Positions 1 to 4,837 of a DNA stretch of 7,236 bases are shown piece after piece. Both the position numbers and the translations under genes were made by a program. This DNA comes from Candidatus Segatella violae (GTDB lineage Bacteria; Bacteroidota; Bacteroidia; Bacteroidales; Bacteroidaceae). The DNA is taken from the NCBI GenBank assembly GCA_002440225.1, contig DJSH01000080.1:1-7236 (forward strand). The letters run 5' to 3'. Below the pieces are notes generated by a model. The model was given only the letters and a program-made list of their open reading frames with translations. It was not told the DNA's origin and did no database searches. Position 1 is the first letter of the stretch. The number at the start of each line of letters is the position of its first letter.

Positions 1-135
1 AGCGTCAAGGCCTACAAGGACGATGTACAATACAAGTATGTCGGTGGCGACTATTATGCCTTCCTCGATCGCATCGGCTATGCCCAAGATCCCAACTACA
101 CCAGCAAGGTGATGCGCATAGCCAGTGGGCTATAG
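1..135 (+). CDS. Probable glucosaminidase (GH73-type peptidoglycan hydrolase), C-terminal end only
   Basis: An open frame enters from the left edge and stops with TAG at 133-135, giving the last 44 residues of a protein whose start is outside the window. The visible tail contains YYAFLDRIGYAQDPNYTSKV followed by MRIA. It resembles the end of FlgJ/LytG-like glucosaminidase domains, where a GYATDP-Y-KL segment closes the domain before a short terminal helix. Such enzymes cleave the glycan strand of peptidoglycan in the periplasm or at the cell surface. The catalytic Glu would lie upstream and cannot be checked. The assignment rests on this one motif; the reading frame itself is clear, and a strong terminator follows 25 bp after the stop. 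Confidence 0.65.
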   Translation, partial: SVKAYKDDVQYKYVGGDYYAFLDRIGYAQDPNYTSKVMRIASGL

Positions 136-160
136 CCCGAAGCAACAAGATAGAATATAC

Positions 161-211
161 AGAAAGCATGGCATAGGAAATAACCTGAATGCCATGCTTT
201 CTACATTTTTT
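161..211 (+). terminator. Intrinsic terminator between convergent genes
   Basis: A perfect 13-bp inverted repeat (161-173 with 190-202) encloses a 16-base loop and is followed by a run of six T at 206-211. It ends the plus-strand glucosaminidase transcript. The T run overlaps the TAA stop of the opposing phosphodiesterase gene (210-212). For the minus-strand transcript the sequence beyond the stem is only weakly U-rich, so termination in that direction is less certain. Confidence 0.85.
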
Positions 212-1403
212 ACTTCAAGAAGTCACTTACTTCCTCAACATTGCCATCACAATTGGCAGGAGTTGTACCCATCAAGCGATTCAGCAATGGATAGACATTC
301 ACATTCTTGAATACTTTCTCTTTCTGATAGCCTTTCTTGAAATCTGGCCCCACGGCTCTGAAGATGACATTCATGTCGCCAAAAGTCGGGTCGAAGCCAT
401 GGTTGCCAGCGATGCACTTATCAGTATCGCCTGTGATAAAGCCGATGTCTGTGATGACCACAATATCCGAAATGTTTTTGTTGGTTCCATAGTTCAGATA
501 GGCAGGAACCTCCGATTTTCTATAGGCTCTGATGTGAGGCACGTTGGCCAAGGCCTTCAAGATTTTGCCCTCGCAACCTTTCTTGGGATAGATCATGGTA
601 GGGAAGCCATGGTACATCTTCTCATACCAGCTTTTGTCTAGATAATCCTTCAAGTGGATGATTCGCTGCTTGGAATTTCTGGCCATGCCATGGTCGGAGG
701 TGATAATTAAGTTGATGTCATTTCCATCTGGCATGCGCTTGATGTCGCTCCACAGCTGACCGATGAGACAATCCAAGGTCTCCACGGCCTTACGGGTCTG
801 CTTGCTCTCTGGTCCAAAGCTATGTCCTGAGTGATCCGGCTCGTCGAAGTAAGCCATAATGAGGTCTGGTCTCTTATCAGCTGGCATCTTGAGCATGCGT
901 TCTATCTCGGCGATTCTCTCAGCAAAAGTAAGCAATGGCTTCTTCTCATAATTGAACCAATAGTCTGGGTAAGTGCCTTGGATGGCTACATCGGAGCCTG
1001 GCCAATAGACCACGCCCACTTTCTTGCCTTGCTTCTTGGCAGTAATCCAGATTGGCTCACCACCCCAGAAACGAGGATCTTGCTTGGTCTGTTTGTTTCC
1101 CAGGCTAAAGGTCAGCCCGCTCGCCTTGTCATAGAATGTATTGCCAATGATACCATGGTGGTCGGGCACCAAGCCTGTGGCAAGGGTGTAATGGTTAGGG
1201 AACGTAAGCGACGGAAAGGATGGTTGCATCACGCCGCTCACACCATTTTCTGCGATTTCATCGAAGTTTGGCGTGTCATACATCTGTGGATAGTCCCATC
1301 TGCAACCATCGAGCGAAATGATGACTGTTCGATGGTTCTGGGCCATCAGGCTGATGACCATAGTCATGGTCACAACCATAAGTAATAATAATCTCTTTCT
1401 CAT
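210..1403 (-). CDS. Secreted type I phosphodiesterase / nucleotide pyrophosphatase (ENPP-like, alkaline phosphatase superfamily)
   Basis: This 397-residue protein matches the usual length of single-domain bacterial nucleotide pyrophosphatase/phosphodiesterases. Such enzymes hydrolyse phosphodiester or pyrophosphate bonds in nucleotides and related compounds using two zinc ions. An N-terminal signal peptide is visible: basic MRKR, a hydrophobic stretch, and a likely signal peptidase I site after LMA (residue 21). All expected active-site residues are present: D32 in ISLDG, nucleophile T67 in LTFPNHYT, N88, D190 and H194 in EPDHSGH, D237 and H238 in TSDHGM, and H335 in GNHGF. The segment VIFRAVGPDFKKG closes the domain. 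It should be periplasmic or surface-exposed, perhaps scavenging nucleotides or phosphate; the actual substrate cannot be read from sequence. The gene lies 39 bp downstream of the DUF1810 gene on the same strand. No TAnnTTTG box is visible in that gap, so co-transcription is likely. Confidence 0.93.
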   Translation of the reverse strand: MRKRLLLLMVVTMTMVISLMAQNHRTVIISLDGCRWDYPQMYDTPNFDEIAENGVSGVMQPSFPSLTFPNHYTLATGLVPDHHGIIGNTFYDKASGLTFSLGNKQTKQDPRFWGGEPIWITAKKQGKKVGVVYWPGSDVAIQGTYPDYWFNYEKKPLLTFAERIAEIERMLKMPADKRPDLIMAYFDEPDHSGHSFGPESKQTRKAVETLDCLIGQLWSDIKRMPDGNDINLIITSDHGMARNSKQRIIHLKDYLDKSWYEKMYHGFPTMIYPKKGCEGKILKALANVPHIRAYRKSEVPAYLNYGTNKNISDIVVITDIGFITGDTDKCIAGNHGFDPTFGDMNVIFRAVGPDFKKGYQKEKVFKNVNVYPLLNRLMGTTPANCDGNVEEVSDFLK

Positions 1404-1442
1404 AAGTTCTGTTTTGTTTATTGTCCTATATTTCTAATTCAT

Positions 1443-1883
1443 TTATGGTCTTGCCTTCAACAGATCCAAGGTCTTTTTATCCTTCTCACCGTCATAACAT
1501 ACCAGCAAACAGTCCTCAAAGACATCATGGGGACTGACAGAATCAAAGAGCGTTAGGCAAGAACGAACCTTGATGGAGTCTATTCCACCGAGGACTTCCT
1601 CCATATTCTTGCCTTGTTCAGCTTGCTCCTTAAGAAGGCTGCAAGCCTTGACCAGCCTTTCCCTTAATATGGGATTTTCTAAGTATTGCTTGGCCTCTTC
1701 AATGGAACCGATTCCAAAGTACTGTGAATTGTAACTGAATCCAAGACCTTTAATCTGTGGAAAGACATACCATATCCAGTGGCTGCGTTTTCTACCACTT
1801 TTTAGCTCACCCATGGCGATGTCATACATGCCATACTCATTCTGGGCATCCAGAAAACGTTTCAAGTTATATTGATCTTTCAT
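1443..1883 (-). CDS. DUF1810 family protein
   Basis: The 146-residue product matches the whole DUF1810 family: NLKRFLDAQ at the start, an EL-SGRK-SHWIWYVFPQ-GLG block at about residues 26-48, EEAKQYLENPILRERL at 62-77, and a closing LFDSVSPHDVFEDCL plus a DGEKDKKTL-like end. The family is small, soluble and of unknown biochemical function; no signal peptide or membrane span is present. I chose the ATG at 1881-1883 because it directly precedes the conserved KDQYNLKRF start. An in-frame GTG three codons upstream (1890-1892) is possible but less likely. An ATG at 1894 is followed immediately by a stop. A TACCTTTG box lies 25 bp upstream of the start, so this is probably the first gene of a two-gene unit with the phosphodiesterase. 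Confidence 0.9.
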   Translation of the reverse strand: MKDQYNLKRFLDAQNEYGMYDIAMGELKSGRKRSHWIWYVFPQIKGLGFSYNSQYFGIGSIEEAKQYLENPILRERLVKACSLLKEQAEQGKNMEEVLGGIDSIKVRSCLTLFDSVSPHDVFEDCLLVCYDGEKDKKTLDLLKARP

Positions 1884-1907
1884 ACCTATCACATTTTATT
1901 TTTTCTG

Positions 1908-1915
1908 CAAAGGTA
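1908..1915 (-). promoter_or_regulatory. Bacteroidetes -7 box upstream of the DUF1810 gene
   Basis: On the minus strand this reads TACCTTTG, an exact match to the Bacteroidetes TAnnTTTG -7 element, followed by C. It sits 25 bp from the ATG, leaving a plausible short leader with an A-rich stretch (AAAAAATAAAA) of the kind that serves initiation in this phylum. No clear TTTG -33 partner is seen at the expected distance; a short dyad (1937-1951) occupies that position instead. Confidence 0.5.
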
Positions 1916-1936
1916 AGCATTTATCCTATAACTTCG

Positions 1937-1951
1937 TCCGATTTCATCGGA
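1937..1951. repeat. Short dyad near the DUF1810 promoter
   Basis: TCCGAT (1937-1942) and ATCGGA (1946-1951) form a perfect 6-bp inverted repeat around a 3-base centre. It is followed on the plus strand by five T. It lies 22 bp upstream of the minus-strand TACCTTTG box, where a -33 element or activator site would be expected, so a regulatory site is possible. A weak plus-strand terminator is the alternative, but no plus-strand gene ends here. Confidence 0.35.
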
Positions 1952-1967
1952 TTTTTCTCCTCTTAAA

Positions 1968-2045
1968 GCCAAAAAGGACGGTGTTGGTTTTTACTTTGCA
2001 AAAGTACGGCAAACAGGAAACCGGCAAGTACCGCCATAAAGGACG
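1968..2045. repeat. Pair of 13-bp direct repeats, 65 bp apart
   Basis: Positions 1968-1980 (gccaaaaaggacg) and 2033-2045 (gccataaaggacg) match at 12 of 13 bases. They flank the GTACTTTTGC box at 1998-2007 on the minus strand. A repeated pair around a promoter-like or attachment-like core could be arm-type binding sites for a regulator or recombinase, or coincidence; nothing else in the sequence decides this. Confidence 0.45.
1999..2027 (-). promoter_or_regulatory. Promoter-like TTG-N18-TACTTTTG, also an att-like core
   Basis: On the minus strand, TTG (2027-2025) is followed after 18 bases by TACTTTTG (2006-1999), an exact TAnnTTTG -7 box with a near-consensus -33 partner. It could be a second, distal promoter for the DUF1810 and phosphodiesterase genes, with a leader of about 110 nt. 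With its flanking bases the box reads GTACTTTTGC (2007-1998), which also fits the GTAnnTTTGC core used by CTnDOT-type integrases. The two readings cannot be separated here, because those target cores resemble host promoters. Confidence 0.4.
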
Positions 2046-2099
2046 ATTTCCGTATTTTTTGTCTAAGCCGCCCAAGCGACCGAAAAAAAACACGGAAAT
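2046..2099. repeat. Long imperfect inverted repeat
   Basis: ATTTCCGT (2046-2053) is the exact complement of ACGGAAAT (2092-2099). After one mismatch, the T run at 2055-2060 can pair with the A run at 2083-2090, and GTC (2061-2063) with GAC (2078-2080). The unpaired centre is about 14 bases. It is not followed by a convincing U tract and lies between divergent genes, so it is not an obvious terminator. It may be a remnant transposable-element end or a structured site. Confidence 0.45.
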
Positions 2100-2262
2100 T
2101 CCTTGCCTTGATTTCCTTTAAGGTTTGCCGTCTTCTCATGCACGTAAAAGCCTTCCACCTTTTCTTTATTTGGATTTGGGGAGGAGGGAAATAATTATTT
2201 TTATTAATTACTTCATTGCAGCAGGTCTGCCGTGGGTTCACACGTTAAACGATTTTGGAGTT

Positions 2263-2610
2263 ATGGATATGCCGCATTATAATTTTTGTGGGATTTTAAG
2301 CAATCTTCGCAAGGACATGCTTACAGCCATCAAGGAACTCTTGCTTATCAAGGGAGTACAAGGGATTGAACTTGCTGGTGACAACGCCGCTCTCATCAGA
2401 GAGTTAAATGGCATGGAGCTGGAGAGGGTTATCGTAACTGACATCAAGCTGCAGGACGGCAAGCTTCTTTACAAGGGCAAGAATCCCAATGTGGAGGAGG
2501 CGTTCGGAAAGGATGACTATTGGTATGAGCTGGAGAATGAGCTGGAGAGTTACGTCACTTGTGACTGTTCGATTTACGAGGAAGTGTATAACGTATTAAA
2601 GAGCATGTAA
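2263..2610 (+). CDS. Hypothetical protein, 115 residues
   Basis: I do not recognise this protein. The frame is open further upstream, but only from a TTG at 2125 through sequence that looks non-coding. I therefore chose the ATG at 2263; the ATG at 2269 is an equal alternative, and GGAG at 2257-2260 is better spaced for the latter. The product starts around MPHYNFCGILSNLRKDML and has an amphipathic segment, KELLLIKGVQGIELAG (residues 24-39). Short strand-like stretches follow (RVIVTDIKLQDGKLLYKG, about 55-72), and the C-terminal third is very acidic and aromatic (DDYWYELENELESY). There is no signal peptide or membrane span; it should be cytoplasmic. Two Cys close to the end (CDC) are notable. 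It is followed after one base by a tiny membrane-peptide frame. Codon use looks like that of neighbouring genes, so the frame is probably real. Confidence 0.7.
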   Translation: MDMPHYNFCGILSNLRKDMLTAIKELLLIKGVQGIELAGDNAALIRELNGMELERVIVTDIKLQDGKLLYKGKNPNVEEAFGKDDYWYELENELESYVTCDCSIYEEVYNVLKSM

Positions 2611-2611
2611 G

Positions 2612-2710
2612 ATGATGGGAATTTATATCGCATTCGTTACCCTGTTGGCTATTGCCACAACCTTCTCACCTAATGAGTGGAAAGAGATGTTTGAGCGCAT
2701 TGAGGAGTAA
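2612..2710 (+). CDS. Small single-span membrane peptide, 32 residues
   Basis: Two adjacent ATG codons (2612, 2615) start one base after the TAA of the 115-residue gene. The frame runs to TAA at 2708-2710, directly before a strong terminator hairpin. The peptide has a hydrophobic N-terminal half (GIYIAFVTLLAIATTF), long enough to cross the membrane once, and a short amphipathic acidic tail (NEWKEMFERIEE). Tight spacing suggests translational coupling with the upstream gene. Its position between a stop codon and a terminator is what one expects of the last gene of a two-gene unit. No family is recognised, and a frame this short could occur by chance. Confidence 0.45.
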   Translation: MMGIYIAFVTLLAIATTFSPNEWKEMFERIEE

Positions 2711-2721
2711 GAAAATTCTTT

Positions 2722-2756
2722 AAAAAGCCGGATTTCCAATGGAAGTCTGGCTTTTT
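2722..2756 (+). terminator. Intrinsic terminator, 16-bp stem
   Basis: Positions 2722-2737 pair with 2741-2756 over 16 bp (14 Watson-Crick pairs plus two G-U) around a 3-base loop. The stem's right arm ends in five T at 2752-2756. It starts 11 bp after the small peptide stop and separates the hypothetical pair from the metallo-hydrolase promoter about 36 bp downstream. Confidence 0.88.
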
Positions 2757-2792
2757 GTTCGCCCGAAAGTACCAACATATCCATATTTTTGC

Positions 2793-2800
2793 TATCTTTG
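2793..2800 (+). promoter_or_regulatory. Bacteroidetes -7 box for the metallo-hydrolase gene
   Basis: TATCTTTG exactly matches TAnnTTTG. It ends only 5 bases before the chosen ATG (2806), so transcription would begin at or next to the start codon, giving a leaderless or near-leaderless mRNA. A TTTG -33 element at the expected distance is not evident. Position between a terminator and a gene start supports it. Confidence 0.7.
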
Positions 2801-2805
2801 TGCCC

Positions 2806-3540
2806 ATGAAATGGATAAAAGCATTGTTAATGGCACTTGTCATGGGTAACACGGCATGTGCAGGGGAAGGACTACAGAAGGACACCTTCACTACCCCAAG
2901 CGGAAAACGCATTGAAATTTATGCCATCAAGCACGCCTGCATTAGAATCGTGTTCGATGGCAAGGAGATAGAAGTGGACCCTGTGACGAGCCTAAAGCCC
3001 GCCACCGACTACTCCACGCTGCCAAAGGCAGACCTCATCCTCATTACCCATGAGCACTATGACCACCTTGATGCCAAGGCGGTCAAGGAGTTATCGAAAC
3101 CTAGCACCATCATCGTCACTAACCAGAACTGCCAGAAGATGCTAGGCAAGGGCGAGGCTATAAGGAATGGAGACCACAAGGATATGGAAAAAGGCATAGC
3201 CATAGATGCAGTGCCAGCCTACAACATCACACCTGCGCACACCCAGTTCCATCCAAAGGGAAGGGACAACGGCTTCGTGCTCTCGTTGGATGGGTTTCGT
3301 ATCTACATCGCTGGAGACACGGAGGACATTGAAGAGATGAAGGACATCAAAAAAATCGACGTGGCTTTCTTGCCATGCAACCAGCCATACACCATGACAC
3401 CCGAGCAGCTTGCCAAAGCTGCCAAGGTTATCAATCCCAAGGTGCTCTTCCCATACCATTACGGAGACACCCACATTCAACAGGTGAAGGATTTGTTGGA
3501 TGGAAGTGGAATTGACGTGAGAATCAGGAATTATCAATAA
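2806..3540 (+). CDS. Exported metallo-beta-lactamase-fold hydrolase
   Basis: The 244-residue protein carries the metallo-beta-lactamase fold signature HEHYDH at residues 82-87 (H82, H84, D86, H87). Further likely metal ligands are H149 in FHPKG, D171 in IAGDTE, and H218 in PYHYGDT. This arrangement matches the UlaG/UPF0173-like group of small MBL hydrolases, whose members often act on lactones or phosphodiesters; the substrate here is unknown. The N-terminus (MKWIKALLMALVMG) looks like a signal peptide, with signal peptidase I cleavage likely after ACA (residue 19). A lipoprotein reading at C18 fits poorly because N15 is at the -3 position. The frame extends 17 codons upstream from a TTG, but that part overlaps the terminator and promoter, so the ATG at 2806 is preferred. 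It is the first gene of the block, 21 bp ahead of the flavoprotein. Confidence 0.9.
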   Translation: MKWIKALLMALVMGNTACAGEGLQKDTFTTPSGKRIEIYAIKHACIRIVFDGKEIEVDPVTSLKPATDYSTLPKADLILITHEHYDHLDAKAVKELSKPSTIIVTNQNCQKMLGKGEAIRNGDHKDMEKGIAIDAVPAYNITPAHTQFHPKGRDNGFVLSLDGFRIYIAGDTEDIEEMKDIKKIDVAFLPCNQPYTMTPEQLAKAAKVINPKVLFPYHYGDTHIQQVKDLLDGSGIDVRIRNYQ

Positions 3541-3561
3541 AAGTATAAACGAACAAGACTC

Positions 3562-4179
3562 ATGAAAATATTACTTATCAATGGTAGCCCCAAGAAAGAG
3601 GGCAACACTTTTATTGCCCTCTCCGAGGTTCAGAAGACCTTGGAGGCTGAGGGTGTGGAGACAGAGATGATTCACGTGGGGCACAAGGACATCCATGGCT
3701 GCATCGCTTGTCTGAAATGCCGTGAAACAGGCAAGTGCGTGTTCCATGACATCGTGAACGAGGTAGCTGAGAAGTTCAAGGAGGCAGACGGCATCGTGGT
3801 GGGCTCTCCTGTCTATTACGCTTCTCCTAACGGCACCTTGCTCTCGTTCCTCGACCGCCTCTTCTACTCCACTCCCTTCGACAAGAGCATGAAGGTGGGC
3901 GCAGCCGTAGCCGTGGCTCGCCGTGGCGGAACCACAGCTACCTTCGACATACTCAACAAGTATTTTACCATCAGCAACATGCCGATTGTGCCATCACAAT
4001 ATTGGAACAATGTACATGGCAGGATGCCTGGAGAGGCACTGCAAGATGAGGAGGGACTGCAGACCATGCGCCAATTGGCTCGCAACATGGCGTTCCTGGT
4101 GAAGAGCATCCAACTGGGCAAGGAGAAATACGGATTGCCAAAGAAGGAAGAGTGGACTCCTACGCACTTCATTAGATAG
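3562..4179 (+). CDS. Flavodoxin-fold NAD(P)H-dependent oxidoreductase with an Isf-like cysteine motif
   Basis: The 205-residue product begins with a FMN-phosphate loop, LLINGSPKKEGNT (residues 4-16). The second FMN-contact block is GSPVYYASPNGTLLSFLDR (81-99), and a later block, RRGGTTATFDILNKYF (120-135), is typical of NADPH-dependent FMN reductases. Between them lies GCIACLKCRETGKC (46-59), in which C47, C50, C53 and C59 form CX2CX2CX5C. This agrees with the compact cluster motif of archaeal-type iron-sulfur flavoproteins (Isf), so a [4Fe-4S] cluster beside FMN is plausible but inferred. It is probably cytoplasmic, moving electrons from NAD(P)H or ferredoxin to small acceptors such as quinones, oxygen or nitro compounds. 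It starts 21 bp after the metallo-hydrolase and ends 23 bp before the acetyltransferase, suggesting one transcript. Confidence 0.9.
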   Translation: MKILLINGSPKKEGNTFIALSEVQKTLEAEGVETEMIHVGHKDIHGCIACLKCRETGKCVFHDIVNEVAEKFKEADGIVVGSPVYYASPNGTLLSFLDRLFYSTPFDKSMKVGAAVAVARRGGTTATFDILNKYFTISNMPIVPSQYWNNVHGRMPGEALQDEEGLQTMRQLARNMAFLVKSIQLGKEKYGLPKKEEWTPTHFIR

Positions 4180-4183
4180 CTTA

Positions 4184-4191
4184 TAATTTTG
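4184..4191 (+). promoter_or_regulatory. Possible internal promoter -7 box before the acetyltransferase
   Basis: TAATTTTG fits TAnnTTTG and lies in the 23-bp gap, ending 11 bases before the acetyltransferase ATG. The gap is very AT-rich and no -33 partner is evident, so this could be chance. If real, the acetyltransferase could be expressed independently of the two genes upstream, again with a very short leader. Confidence 0.3.
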
Positions 4192-4202
4192 TCGCACATA
4201 CA

Positions 4203-4730
4203 ATGGAAGAAATAAGAATAGACCTGAGAGACCCTCGGCAAAACGACCCTACAGAGGGTAAACGATGTTTTGAGCTTTGCTTCGAACTCACTCAGACGAT
4301 GCCATTCTCTGATGAATACAACTCACTTGTCAAGGAGCTGTTTTGTGGAAACATCGGTGAGGGAAGTCGTGTGATGCCTGGCATCAACGTGGTGAGAGGA
4401 AACAAGGTGAGAATCGGCAAGGATGTTACCATCATGTACAATTGTCTGATGATGGCGGCTGGTACCATCACCATCGAGGATGGGGTACAAGTAGCTGCCA
4501 ACGTACAGCTCATCTCCAACAATCATGACCTGCATGACCGCAAGATTCTCACCTGCAAACCAGTGCTCCTGAAAAGGAATTGCTGGATAGGCGCAGGAGC
4601 CACCATCTTGCCAGGGATAACCATTGGCGAGAATGCGGTGGTTGGAGCCGGGAGCGTAGTGACCAAGGATGTGGAAGCCAACACCGTGGTAGCGGGAAAC
4701 CCGGCAAGACTCATCAAGCGCATAGATTGA
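4203..4730 (+). CDS. Left-handed beta-helix O-acetyltransferase (maltose/galactoside acetyltransferase-like)
   Basis: The 175-residue protein shows the hexapeptide-repeat pattern of LbH acyltransferases: MPGINVVRGNKVRIGKDV (58-75), then TITIEDGVQVAANVQL, and WIGAGATILPGITIGENAVV (128-147), ending in AGNPARLIKRI. The segment ISNNHDLHDR supplies the probable catalytic H108, equivalent to the His of maltose O-acetyltransferase and LacA. The short N-terminal helical part (residues 1-50) replaces the usual Mac domain and is slightly reduced. The enzyme is expected to be a cytoplasmic homotrimer that moves acetyl from acetyl-CoA to a hydroxyl of a sugar or other small molecule; the acceptor is unknown. 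It is third in the plus-strand block, 23 bp after the flavoprotein. Start choice: the only ATG before the conserved region, with no clear Shine-Dalgarno. Confidence 0.9.
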   Translation: MEEIRIDLRDPRQNDPTEGKRCFELCFELTQTMPFSDEYNSLVKELFCGNIGEGSRVMPGINVVRGNKVRIGKDVTIMYNCLMMAAGTITIEDGVQVAANVQLISNNHDLHDRKILTCKPVLLKRNCWIGAGATILPGITIGENAVVGAGSVVTKDVEANTVVAGNPARLIKRID

Positions 4731-4794
4731 ACGTTTCTGTAAATCCTATCACAAATTCTGTAATATAGGTAGCCAATTTTCAGATTTCTTCCAG

Positions 4795-4802
4795 TATCTT
4801 TG
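4795..4802 (+). promoter_or_regulatory. Bacteroidetes -7 box for the aldo/keto reductase gene
   Basis: TATCTTTG followed by GC is an exact -7 match in the 107-bp gap after the acetyltransferase. With initiation a few bases downstream it gives a leader of about 30 nt to the preferred ATG at 4838. The -33 region lacks an obvious TTTG. No terminator hairpin is seen between the acetyltransferase stop and this box, so read-through from upstream may add to expression. Confidence 0.65.
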
Positions 4803-4837
4803 CAGATGTATTCATGAAGCCAATAAATAACAACAGG

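Larger units (their letters stand above)
1884..2262. other. 379-bp region without a confident gene; possible remnant of mobile DNA
   Basis: This gap between divergent genes holds the DUF1810 promoter, a second promoter-like box at 1999-2006, a pair of near-identical 13-bp direct repeats, and a long imperfect inverted repeat (2046-2099). It also has an AT-rich stretch at about 2189-2212. A minus-strand frame from an ATG at 2139 to 1963 (58 codons) encodes a basic peptide (RVFFRSLGRLRQKIRKSS) followed by a hydrophobic segment (AVLAGFLFAVLL). The repeats and promoter-like boxes lie within that frame or beside it, so I treat it as doubtful. The mix of repeats and an att-like core suggests a decayed end of an integrated element, but no recombinase or transposase is visible. 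Confidence 0.4.

Noticed and set aside
189..641. Plus-strand 150-codon frame opposite the phosphodiesterase
   Set aside because: It is antisense to a gene with full active-site conservation, and the translated sequence shows no recognisable domain.
1963..2241. 92-codon minus-strand frame starting at GTG
   Set aside because: The first 34 codons start at a GTG and overlap the start region of the opposing gene. Only the part from ATG 2139 is worth considering, and that is kept as doubtful.
2125..2262. Upstream extension of the 115-residue gene to a TTG codon, giving a 161-residue protein
   Set aside because: TTG start, no ribosome-binding context, AT-rich non-coding-like sequence, and internal ATGs at 2263 and 2269 with GGAG just upstream.
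2755..2805. N-terminal extension of the MBL hydrolase from a TTG
   Set aside because: It overlaps the terminator stem and the promoter box, whereas ATG 2806 begins directly with a signal peptide.
4756..4787. Possible terminator after the acetyltransferase (AAATTCTG with CAGATTT)
   Set aside because: The pairing is imperfect, the loop is large, and no T run follows; it looks like AT-rich promoter sequence.
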